The translations under genes were made by a program, and so were the position numbers. Of a stretch of DNA of 7,245 nucleotides, positions 1 to 6,279 are shown one piece after another. The notes beneath the pieces were generated by a model. That model had not been told where the DNA came from. It made no database searches and worked only from the letters and a program-made list of their open reading frames with translations. The stretch's first letter is position 1. Every line of letters begins with the position of its first letter. The stretch is from Flavobacteriales bacterium UBA7443 (GTDB taxonomy: Bacteria > Bacteroidota > Bacteroidia > Flavobacteriales_D > Sanyastnellaceae), in NCBI GenBank assembly GCA_002477505.1, contig DLQB01000164.1:1-7245 (forward strand). Direction: 5' to 3'.

Positions 1-432
1 ATAGCTGTAAAGAGCCCCATGTCACTGCATCTTGAGCATCATGAGAAATTGCTTGCCAATGCCATTGCCCAAGCCGAAGCATTGATGGTGGGAAGGCGAT
101 CGGACCAAGTGGTTGCTGAAATGGAACAGAAAGGTGCATCTCTTGCAGAAATTGAAGCGGTAGCTCCTCATCGGGTCTTTCAGGGAAATCGGCCGTCAAC
201 GTTTTTTCTTCTGGATCAGCTTGATCCCGAAACGTTGGGGATGCTTATCGCTTTCTATGAGCATAGAATCTTCGTGCAAGGATTGATTTGGAATATCTGC
301 AGCTACGATCAATGGGGCGTTGAGTTGGGAAAAAATTTGGCGAACCAAATTCTGAAGGAGTGGAATGGTGAATCTTCCGCGACCCATGATCCGAGCACAA
401 ATGCGCTGATGCAGCGAATGAAACAGAAGTGA
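1..432 (+). CDS. pgi: Glucose-6-phosphate isomerase, C-terminal part (5' end outside window)
   Basis: This is the last ~143 codons of phosphoglucose isomerase, the cytoplasmic enzyme that interconverts glucose-6-phosphate and fructose-6-phosphate. The frame is open from base 1 (I-A-V-K-S-P before the first Met codon at 19), so the Met at 19 is internal and the gene begins upstream. Recognised PGI landmarks are HRVFQGNRPS (bases 169-198), YEHRIFVQG (256-282), the second PROSITE-type signature ending DQWGVELGK with its catalytic lysine codon at 331-333, and the family tail THDPSTNAL (382-408). The order and spacing match the E. coli and rabbit enzymes, including an ordinary C-terminus with no extension. 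The N-terminal sugar-binding half and the catalytic Glu and His that lie upstream cannot be seen. The next gene starts 135 bases downstream and does not look co-transcribed by necessity. The identification is firm; only its completeness is unknown. Confidence 0.96.
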   Translation: MAVKSPMSLHLEHHEKLLANAIAQAEALMVGRRSDQVVAEMEQKGASLAEIEAVAPHRVFQGNRPSTFFLLDQLDPETLGMLIAFYEHRIFVQGLIWNICSYDQWGVELGKNLANQILKEWNGESSATHDPSTNALMQRMKQK

Positions 433-434
433 GA

Positions 435-459
435 CCTTGCTCGAGCTTCTCGGACAAGG
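435..459 (+). terminator. Hairpin just after pgi stop, possible transcript-end structure
   Basis: CCTTG (435-439) pairs with CAAGG (455-459), and CGAG (442-445) pairs with CTCG (449-452) across a three-base CTT loop. Between the arms lie one T-G wobble and one C-A mismatch. The stem starts three bases after the pgi stop codon, the usual place for a 3'-end hairpin. No T-run follows, so it is not a canonical intrinsic terminator; it could instead protect the 3' end of the mRNA or be chance. Confidence 0.35.
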
Positions 460-497
460 GTGAAATGGACCGGATGATGAGATTGGGGACATTTGTT

Positions 498-528
498 GTT
501 GGTGTTTTGGTCGTTTGCAATTAGTTTG
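498..528 (+). promoter_or_regulatory. Candidate Bacteroidota-type promoter for the 1417-residue protein gene
   Basis: GTTG (498-501) and TTAGTTTG (521-528) are separated by 19 bases, resembling the Bacteroidota consensus TTTG-N19-TAnnTTTG of the primary sigma factor, with one mismatch in each box. Transcription would start around 534-536, leaving a ~33-base leader before the ATG at 568. It lies in the only intergenic gap before the gene. Because the region is rich in TTTG, chance matches are possible. Confidence 0.35.
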
Positions 529-567
529 CATCCCTAGGGGATATCAAACGCTTGAAAAAACGATCGC

Positions 568-3500
568 ATGAAAAAAATTCTTGGCTTCATCTTTTCCTTC
601 GCTGCAGTGGGTGCATCGCTGGCCAACGTAGTTGGTCTTGAATCGGAGGTTTACGCTACCTCTGATTATGGCATTACGCATCGGCTTTATGTCACCTTTG
701 ATAGTTCAGGGGATGAATTAGTCGCGATATATGGGACGGTTGGGGAAAATGAAAATTCTCCGCTTTCGGTTCTTTCCTCCGCACCCATTTTCAATTCCAC
801 GTTAGGAACAAATTTTGGAGAAGGCATCAACCCTCTCTTTTTCGGTGCTTTTCCGGAAGTAGAATTCGACAGTTGGTTCACCATCGGGACGTCAGACAAT
901 TCCGGATCAGGTGGTGTGAATTCAGTGGGTATGGAATCGTACCTGGCGGATTTCAACAATGGCGATGGGTTCACCGTAGAATCATTTACGGGAGCATCGT
1001 GGTTTGTGATTCCCGGTGCCTCGGCAGATGCGATTGCCGGTGATGATAATCGCGTCTTGATTGCGCAACTCACTACGAATGGCGTGGTGGACGTAGTGAT
1101 CAATGTGCAGAGCGATGATGCCGCTGGAAACACGACCAATACGACTGGATTGACGTTGTCTTTTCCGCAAATAGAAACCGGGTGCACGGATGCAGACGCT
1201 TGCAATTACAACCCCTTGGCAGAATTGGATGATGATTCTTGTTCTTACCCGGGGGATACATGTGACGATGATGACACCAACACCATTGGAGATGTGTACA
1301 CTGAAAGCTGCGCGTGCGCGGGAGAAGCAGTGATCGCCGGTTGCACAGATGATTCGGCTTGCAATTTTGACCCTGAAGCAAACCAGACAGATTCGTCGTG
1401 TTACTACGAAGGAGATTCATGCGATGATGGCGATGCAACAACCGGAGGAGACGTTTACAATGCGAACTGCGCGTGTGAGGGCTTTGATATTGTTTTTGGA
1501 TGCACCGACGAAGGGGCATGCAATTATGAAGAGGCGGCAGAGGCCTCCGATGGTTCCTGTATTTTTCCAGGCGATGCCTGCGATGATGGATTGAACAATA
1601 CCCTCAACGATGTTTACCAGAGCGATTGCAGTTGTTCGGGTGACTTGGTTCCTACGGGACCTGCTGGATTGGACTACGAAGTTTACGCCACATCGGAATA
1701 TGGAACCACCTATCGTGTGTTCGCAACCTTTGATGCTCCAACGAATGAGCTGATTGCGGTTTACGGGACGCAAGCAGCTCCACTCTCGATTGCCACTACG
1801 ACCTCTTTTTTCAATTCAACCTTGGGGACGAATTTTGGTGAAGGCATTAATCCGCTGTTCTTTTCCGCATTTCCAGAGGTTGAATTTGACAGTTGGTTCA
1901 CGATTGGTTCCTTCGACAATACGGGATCAGGAGGGGTGAATTCAGTTGGAATGGAGCCTTACTTCGTAGCATTCAATGCTGGCGATGGCTTTACCATTGA
2001 CACGTTCATTGGAGGCTCTTGGTTTGTTGTTCCTGGCTCATCAGAAGATGCTGTCTCGAGCGAAGACAATCGGGTTTTGGTCGCGCAATTGACCACCGAT
2101 GGAGTGGTGTCGATGACCATGAATTTTCAATACGATGATTTGGAAGGAAACTCAAACAATACGGATGGGTTGACCATCTCATTCCCCGAAGTGGCTTCAG
2201 GATGTACCGATGCGGAGGCCTGCAACTACGATGCTGAGGCTGAGGCCAATGATGGCAGCTGTTCGTATCCTGGGGATGCCTGTGATGATGGTGATTCGGG
2301 CACGATGAATGACAGCTACGACTCGAACTGCGGTTGCGAAGGTGAGGTCATCGTAGCGGGATGCACAGAAGCAGGTGCTTGCAACTACGATGCCTCGGCC
2401 AATGTCGACGACGGTTCTTGTGCATCTTTGGACGAATGTGGTGTTTGTGGTGGCGATGGTATCGCCGACGGTGCTTGCGATTGCGAGGGAAATGGTCCAG
2501 AAACCTATTATTCATGCGATGGTGATTGTTTGAATGATGTTGACGGCGATGGCATTTGTGACGAACTCGAAATTCCGGGATGTGTGGATGAAATGGCCTG
2601 CAACTACAATGAGGATGCGACCGATGATACCGGCGATTGCAACTATCCAGATGACTTATATGATTGCGATGGCAATTGCGTCAATGACTTGAATAACAAC
2701 AACCTCTGTGACGAATTGGAAACTTTTGGGTGCACGTCTGAAACAGCAGACAACTATGACCCCGAAGCATTGACGGATAACGGTACGTGTGAATGGTTGG
2801 GCGGCCTGGTCGAATCTTTGAGTTATGAGGTTTACGCTGAGGATGGAGTAGAAGGGACGACAACTTACCGACTCTACGCCAATTTTAACAGCGATGAGAT
2901 AGAGGTGATTGCGGCTTACGGCACGAACGCTGCACCTTGGCAAATGACGCCAAGCTCCTCCTTCTACCAAGATCCATTTGGTACGCCTTTGGCGAGTGGT
3001 ATCAATCCCGCCTTCTTCGGAGCGTTTCCTTCGCTGGAATATGACACTTGGCTCGCCTTGGGTGCCGCTCCGGGAGAGCCGGATGGAACGAATGCAGCAG
3101 GCATGGATGCTTTCTACCCTGCTTTTGAGGCGGGAGGCGCGCTCGAAGTTAATACTTTCTTAGGGGGTTCCATTTTCGTTATTCCTGGCCAATCGACCCA
3201 AACGGTTCCTGTTGAGGGCAAGGTTTTGCTTGCGCAAGTGACCACAGATGGAACCACGGAAGTACTTTATAACCTACAGATTCGGGACGCTGATGACCAG
3301 TCTGCTGAAATCGTAGGCATGGAGTTGACCTTCCCGCAGGTAGAGGTCACAGGCACTGGTTGCACGGACATTGAGGCATTGAATTATGACCCAGGAGCCT
3401 TGCTGGATGATGGAACATGTGAATACCCAGAGCCAAGCTACACGGGATTGACTTTTGAGCAGGTTGCAAGCAATGAGCCGGAAGCAGGAATGAGAACTTT

Positions 3501-4821
3501 CCGGGTTTACGCCAACTTTACGAACCCGAATGATCAGCTCACCGCAGTTTTTGCTCAACAAGGCAATCCGATGAGCATCACTACCACCTCTTCGTTCTAT
3601 CAAAATTCACTCGGAGGTGCATTCGCGAATCAAATCAACCCATTTGTTTTTGACGTCGATCCAGATGCGGCGTACGATAGTTGGTTTACCATCGGTGGGG
3701 AGGACTTCAATGTGAACCTGTCGACCATAGGACTGGATGATGCCGCGGAAGCGTTCGAAGCCGGAGGAGCATTTGAGGTGGACAATAATCTCGGTGGAAG
3801 TTGGTTTGTCTTGCCGGATACGGAGCCCTTGGCTTTCCCCGATGTCGATGGCCGCGTGCTCATCGCTCAGCTGACTACGAACGGTCAAGTCAATCTTGAA
3901 GTTAATCTGCAGTACCGCGCGCAAGACGGGTCAAATCCACAGGCTTTAGCCCAATCATTGGTGTTCCCGGATCTCAATTTTGGTTGCACCAATGAAGAGG
4001 CCTGCAATTTTGACGAAGAAGCAGAGGAGGATGATGGAGGTTGCATTTTGCCAGAACTCTACTACGATTGCGACGGAGAGTGCAACAATGACACGGATGG
4101 CGATGGCGTTTGCGACGAACTAGAAGTCGCGGGCTGCACGAACCAAGAAGCGGACAATTACAACAGTGCCGCAACGGACGACGACGGTTCCTGTGAATTT
4201 TTGGGTTGCACCAACGAGGGAGCTTGCAATTACGACCCTTCGGCCAATGTGAATGACAACTCGTGTGTGTTCCCCGAATTGTTCTACAATTGCGAGGGCG
4301 AGTGCAACAACGACAGCGATGGTGATGGCGTATGCGATGAGCTCGAAATATTGGGTTGCACTGATCTGGATGCGGCCAATTACAATGAGAACGCTACCGA
4401 CGACGATGGTTCATGCGAATTCCCCGGGTGTACCAATCCGGATGCAGAAAATTTCGACCCTGAAGCCAATGTGGATGATGGCTCTTGCATCGCTCCAGGC
4501 TGCATTTACCCCAACGCGGCCAACTACAATCCGCTCGCCTCGTTTGATGACGGCAGTTGCTCTTTCGAAGGTTGTACCGACACAACAGCAAATAACTACT
4601 GCGCACTCGCGCTGGTAAACGATGGTTCATGCACTTACGACATACTGGGTTGTACCTATGCAGAAGCAGACAATTACTCGCCAAATGCCAATGTGGACGA
4701 TGGTTCTTGTGAATTGCCGGAAGGCGAGGTGGACTGTCCTTTCGATACAGATGGCAACGGCTTGGTGGGTTCTGCCGATTTGCTTGAATTCTTAGCTGCT
4801 TACAGCTACCCTTGCCCGTGA
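568..4821 (+). CDS. Large secreted Cys-rich repeat protein with four copies of an unnamed domain and a dockerin-like C-terminus
   Basis: A 1417-residue exported protein of unknown function. Residues 1-19 form a signal peptide (MKK, hydrophobic stretch, likely cut after ASLA). Then come four copies of a ~175-residue domain (about 27-202, 368-542, 752-926, 961-1136), each beginning near 'YEVYA...YRLYANF' and carrying 'GINPxFF', 'DSWFTIG', 'GGSWFVxPG' and 'RVLxAQLTT' landmarks. Sixteen Cys-rich units 'GCTDxxACNYxxxAxxDDGSC' follow domains 1, 2, 3 and 4 in blocks of 3, 4, 1 and 8. Thrombospondin-3-like acidic stretches (DxDGDGVCDELE) sit at about 649-668, 699-718, 1167-1186 and 1241-1260. Residues 1390-1417 resemble a dockerin EF-hand. 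I see no recognisable type IX sorting domain and no catalytic motif. The mature chain is extremely acidic (one Lys, ten Arg). The start is supported by the signal peptide and an A-rich, SD-less leader. A calcium-dependent surface or matrix protein is inference. I have an impression of similar domains in planctomycete secreted proteins but can give no family name. Confidence 0.93.
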   Translation: MKKILGFIFSFAAVGASLANVVGLESEVYATSDYGITHRLYVTFDSSGDELVAIYGTVGENENSPLSVLSSAPIFNSTLGTNFGEGINPLFFGAFPEVEFDSWFTIGTSDNSGSGGVNSVGMESYLADFNNGDGFTVESFTGASWFVIPGASADAIAGDDNRVLIAQLTTNGVVDVVINVQSDDAAGNTTNTTGLTLSFPQIETGCTDADACNYNPLAELDDDSCSYPGDTCDDDDTNTIGDVYTESCACAGEAVIAGCTDDSACNFDPEANQTDSSCYYEGDSCDDGDATTGGDVYNANCACEGFDIVFGCTDEGACNYEEAAEASDGSCIFPGDACDDGLNNTLNDVYQSDCSCSGDLVPTGPAGLDYEVYATSEYGTTYRVFATFDAPTNELIAVYGTQAAPLSIATTTSFFNSTLGTNFGEGINPLFFSAFPEVEFDSWFTIGSFDNTGSGGVNSVGMEPYFVAFNAGDGFTIDTFIGGSWFVVPGSSEDAVSSEDNRVLVAQLTTDGVVSMTMNFQYDDLEGNSNNTDGLTISFPEVASGCTDAEACNYDAEAEANDGSCSYPGDACDDGDSGTMNDSYDSNCGCEGEVIVAGCTEAGACNYDASANVDDGSCASLDECGVCGGDGIADGACDCEGNGPETYYSCDGDCLNDVDGDGICDELEIPGCVDEMACNYNEDATDDTGDCNYPDDLYDCDGNCVNDLNNNNLCDELETFGCTSETADNYDPEALTDNGTCEWLGGLVESLSYEVYAEDGVEGTTTYRLYANFNSDEIEVIAAYGTNAAPWQMTPSSSFYQDPFGTPLASGINPAFFGAFPSLEYDTWLALGAAPGEPDGTNAAGMDAFYPAFEAGGALEVNTFLGGSIFVIPGQSTQTVPVEGKVLLAQVTTDGTTEVLYNLQIRDADDQSAEIVGMELTFPQVEVTGTGCTDIEALNYDPGALLDDGTCEYPEPSYTGLTFEQVASNEPEAGMRTFRVYANFTNPNDQLTAVFAQQGNPMSITTTSSFYQNSLGGAFANQINPFVFDVDPDAAYDSWFTIGGEDFNVNLSTIGLDDAAEAFEAGGAFEVDNNLGGSWFVLPDTEPLAFPDVDGRVLIAQLTTNGQVNLEVNLQYRAQDGSNPQALAQSLVFPDLNFGCTNEEACNFDEEAEEDDGGCILPELYYDCDGECNNDTDGDGVCDELEVAGCTNQEADNYNSAATDDDGSCEFLGCTNEGACNYDPSANVNDNSCVFPELFYNCEGECNNDSDGDGVCDELEILGCTDLDAANYNENATDDDGSCEFPGCTNPDAENFDPEANVDDGSCIAPGCIYPNAANYNPLASFDDGSCSFEGCTDTTANNYCALALVNDGSCTYDILGCTYAEADNYSPNANVDDGSCELPEGEVDCPFDTDGNGLVGSADLLEFLAAYSYPCP
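646..1173 (+). repeat. Unnamed domain, copy 1 (residues 27-202)
   Basis: First copy of the ~175-residue repeated domain. It has no cysteine and alternates short hydrophobic segments typical of a beta-rich fold (EVYA, RLYVTF, ELVAIYG, SWFVIPG, RVLIAQLTT, LTLSFP). The stretch from residue 76 to the following GC unit at 205 aligns without gaps to copy 2, with 91 of 130 positions identical by hand count. It has a four-residue longer loop after 'AIYGT' than copy 2. Confidence 0.85.
1180..1647 (+). repeat. Cys-rich block A: three units of 53-residue type
   Basis: Three tandem units start at residues 205, 258 and 311, exactly 53 residues apart. Each has six cysteines: GC, ACN, the Cys of the DDxSC-type segment, one in PGDxCDD or equivalent, and a terminal CxC. 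The acidic D-rich core after CDD could bind calcium. The block joins domain copies 1 and 2. Confidence 0.88.
1669..2193 (+). repeat. Unnamed domain, copy 2 (residues 368-542)
   Basis: The second copy starts LDYEVYATSEYGTTYRVF and ends GLTISFPEV. It is closest to copy 1, sharing runs such as NSTLGTNFGEGINPLFF and the segment GSGGVNSVGME. It contains no cysteine. The closeness to copy 1, with the following block again starting with a 53-residue unit, suggests duplication of a domain-plus-Cys-unit cassette. Confidence 0.85.
2200..2802 (+). repeat. Cys-rich block B: four mixed units
   Basis: Units start at residues 545, 598, 671 and 721, giving lengths of 53, 73, 50 and a final short unit. The 73-residue unit carries an insertion with DECGVCGGDG, a motif common in Bacteroidota secreted repeats, and has ten cysteines. 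Units 598 and 671 contain the thrombospondin-3-like 'CDGxC(L/V)ND......CDELE' segment. The last unit (GCTSETADNY...NGTC) is the short two-cysteine form and leads directly into domain copy 3. Confidence 0.85.
2821..3345 (+). repeat. Unnamed domain, copy 3 (residues 752-926)
   Basis: A more divergent third copy (SYEVYAEDG...TTTYRLYANF...GINPAFFGAF...GGSIFVIPG...KVLLAQVTTDG). It keeps the landmarks, but the 'DSWFTIG' motif is changed to DTWLALG. It holds K885, the only lysine of the mature protein, at the position where the other copies have arginine (R-V-L). Confidence 0.82.
3358..3426 (+). repeat. Cys-rich block C: single short unit
   Basis: One two-cysteine unit starts at residue 931 (GCTDIEALNYDPGALLDDGTCEYP) and acts as the only linker between domain copies 3 and 4. 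The usual ACN cysteine is replaced by leucine. Confidence 0.82.
3448..3975 (+). repeat. Unnamed domain, copy 4 (residues 961-1136)
   Basis: The fourth copy has a variant start (LTFEQVASNEPEAGMRTFRV) but clear later landmarks: YANF, the TTTSSFYQN segment, INPFVF, YDSWFTIGG, LGGSWFVLP, GRVLIAQLTTNG and LVFPDL. It has no cysteine. R1117 near its end is the last positively charged residue of the whole protein. Confidence 0.84.
3982..4716 (+). repeat. Cys-rich block D: eight alternating then short units
   Basis: Units begin at residues 1139, 1189, 1213, 1263, 1287, 1311, 1335 and 1361, with spacings of 50, 24, 50, 24, 24, 24 and 26. The 50-residue units carry six cysteines and a 'DGDGVCDELE' acidic loop; the short units carry two cysteines. 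The unit at 1335 is odd: it has an extra cysteine (NNYCALAL) and is two residues longer. The alternating 50/24 start suggests duplication of a 74-residue pair. Confidence 0.88.
4735..4818 (+). other. Dockerin-like EF-hand segment at protein C-terminus (residues 1390-1417)
   Basis: The last residues read C-P-F-D-T-D-G-N-G-L-V-G-S-A-D-L-L-E-F-L, then end AAYSYPCP. Numbering from D1393, acidic or amide side chains fall at loop positions 1, 3, 5 and 12 (D1393, D1395, N1397, D1404), followed by a short amphipathic helix, as in one half of a type I dockerin. Two flanking cysteines (1390 and 1416) could close it with a disulfide. Only one such half is present, whereas classic cellulosomal dockerins have two, so 'dockerin-like' is as far as the sequence supports. 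Confidence 0.7.
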
Positions 4822-4837
4822 TGTAAGGAAGATTTTA

Positions 4838-4871
4838 AAAAAAGCCGCGCCTGCGAAGGTGCGGCTTTTTT
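4838..4871 (+). terminator. Strong intrinsic terminator, probably bidirectional
   Basis: AAAAAAGCCGC (4838-4848) pairs with GCGGCTTTTTT (4861-4871). The stem continues inward through a G-T wobble and three further pairs to a GCGA tetraloop of GNRA type (4853-4856). The A-run on one side and T-run on the other let it work in both directions. It begins 16 bases after the stop of the 1417-residue protein and separates it from the transporter gene. Confidence 0.93.
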
Positions 4872-4929
4872 GTGGGTCATCATTTGAGTGTAAATTAGAC
4901 ACCAAGTAATCGCCTGAAACAACAATTCG

Positions 4930-6279
4930 ATGAAGCAATCAAAAAACCGTTTGTCGTTCTGGCAAATCTGGAACATGAGTTTTGGGTTTTTGGGTATTCA
5001 GTTTGGTTTTGCGTTGCAGGGGGGGAATATGTCGCGCATTTTCCAAACGCTGGGAGCAACACCAGATGAACTTCCGGGACTTTGGATTGCGGCCCCCTTG
5101 ACGGGGCTTTTGGTTCAGCCAATCATCGGGTATTTGAGCGATCGCACGTGGCATCCGCGCTGGGGGAGGCGCCGTCCATTCTTTTTGGTTGGTGCAATTC
5201 TGAGTTCCTTTGCCTTGTTTTTTATGCCGTTTAGTTCGGCCCTGTGGATGGCTGCGGGCTTTTTGTGGATTCTGGATGCTTCCATTAACATTAGCATGGA
5301 ACCCTTTCGCGCATTGGTGGCGGACAAGCTACCAGAAGGTCAGCGAAATTTTGGGTTTGTAATCCAGACGCTCATCATTGGTATAGGTACATGGATTGCT
5401 TCCAATTTGCCTTGGATGGTCACTCAGCTGGGAGTTTCCAATGAAGCGCCATCGGGGGAGATACCCGATTCTGTGTTTTATTCTTTTGCCATAGGAGCGG
5501 TCGTTTTCCTTTGTACTATTCTGATAACCGTATTTACCACGGATGAGGATCCTCCAGGAGATCTAGCACAATTCGAAAAGGACAAGCAAAATTCTGCGGG
5601 CTTCTTTTCGGGCCTGCAAGAGATTGTTAAGTCCATTGCAGGTATGCCCAAAGTGATGCTGCAGTTGGGGATTGTGCAGTTTTTCAGTTGGTTTGCCTTC
5701 TTCACCATGTGGTCATTTGCAACACCTGCTTTGACAGAGCATGTTTTTGAGGCGCCAAACCCTTTGCCGGATGCTGTTGGCTTTGAAGTGTCTAGTGCCC
5801 GCTTCAATGATGCTGCCAATGAAGTTTCCAGTGCGATGGGTGTCTATGGGCTGAGCTCCATGGTTTTTGCTCTTTTATTGGCCTTTTACACAAGCCGTTT
5901 CAAAATCAACCGGCGTTGGATTCATGCCGTTTCCATGGCGATTGGTGGAATGGGTTTTGCAGGGATGCTTGCTTTGGATCCCGCCACCTCTTCCAATCTA
6001 GGTTGGTGTTTTGCGTGCATAGGTATTGCTTGGGGCAGCATTCTGTCCATGCCATATGCAATGCTCTCTAGCACGATAGTGCCTGAGAAAATGGGAATCT
6101 ACATGGGGGTGTTCAATATGTTCATTGTATTGCCGCAGATTGTGGCTGCTTTGGGAGGAATCACCTGGTTGAACGATTTATTTTATTCAGGTGAAATTTC
6201 GGGGACCATGCAATTAGCGGGCTGGAGTTGTCTGTTGAGCGGTATAACTGTGATGTTTGTCAGTAAGGAGGTTGGATAG
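4930..6279 (+). CDS. MFS transporter, SLC45 / maltose-sucrose (GPH-related) type
   Basis: A 449-residue inner-membrane sugar transporter, probably a proton-coupled disaccharide importer. About 12 membrane segments are visible by hydrophobicity: roughly 17-36, 52-70, 85-104, 106-125, 141-160, 182-202, 245-268, 303-322, 331-350, 357-378, 388-410 and 427-445. Family landmarks are the N-terminal LSFWQIWNMSFGFLGIQFGF, the loop 2-3 signature GYLSDRTWHPRWGRRRPF (67-84), EPFRALVADKLPEGQR (124-139), MPKVMLQLGIVQFFSWFAFF (239-258) and PEKMGIYMGVFNMFIVLPQ (385-403). Length is normal for the family and the chain appears intact. The start gives the conserved N-terminus and lacks a Shine-Dalgarno, as elsewhere in this window. 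In Bacteroidota such transporters often sit in starch or maltodextrin loci. The substrate (maltose, sucrose or another disaccharide) cannot be read from the sequence. The preceding terminator implies its own promoter, which I could not place with confidence. Confidence 0.9.
   Translation: MKQSKNRLSFWQIWNMSFGFLGIQFGFALQGGNMSRIFQTLGATPDELPGLWIAAPLTGLLVQPIIGYLSDRTWHPRWGRRRPFFLVGAILSSFALFFMPFSSALWMAAGFLWILDASINISMEPFRALVADKLPEGQRNFGFVIQTLIIGIGTWIASNLPWMVTQLGVSNEAPSGEIPDSVFYSFAIGAVVFLCTILITVFTTDEDPPGDLAQFEKDKQNSAGFFSGLQEIVKSIAGMPKVMLQLGIVQFFSWFAFFTMWSFATPALTEHVFEAPNPLPDAVGFEVSSARFNDAANEVSSAMGVYGLSSMVFALLLAFYTSRFKINRRWIHAVSMAIGGMGFAGMLALDPATSSNLGWCFACIGIAWGSILSMPYAMLSSTIVPEKMGIYMGVFNMFIVLPQIVAALGGITWLNDLFYSGEISGTMQLAGWSCLLSGITVMFVSKEVG

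Noticed and set aside
196..531. Open frames on the minus strand across the pgi end
   Set aside because: They overlap strongly conserved PGI coding sequence, show no family resemblance and have low-complexity basic composition typical of antisense frames.
2560..2796. Idea that the large protein is an EF-hand calcium sensor or a cellulosome scaffoldin
   Set aside because: The acidic loops resemble thrombospondin type 3 repeats, no cohesin domain is recognisable, and the single dockerin-like half is at the C-terminus of the scaffold itself.
687..4684. Many open frames in other frames inside the large repeat gene
   Set aside because: The periodic repeat codons (GAT, GGT, TGC, AAT) leave few stops in the other frames, and the same patterns return with each repeat. 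The translations are Arg/His/Cys/Met-rich and recognisable as nothing.
1180..4716. CRISPR-like or DNA-level tandem repeats
   Set aside because: The periodicity is at protein level, with codons varying between copies and unit lengths in multiples of three; there are no constant repeats separated by unique spacers.
4883..4910. Possible promoter for the transporter gene: TTTG (4883-4886), 20 bases, TAATCGCC
   Set aside because: The downstream box matches the consensus only in its first two bases, so the site is not distinguishable from chance, though a promoter should exist after the terminator.
5478..5819. 113-codon minus-strand frame within the transporter gene
   Set aside because: It lies wholly inside conserved MFS coding sequence and has no signal, motif or spacing to support it.
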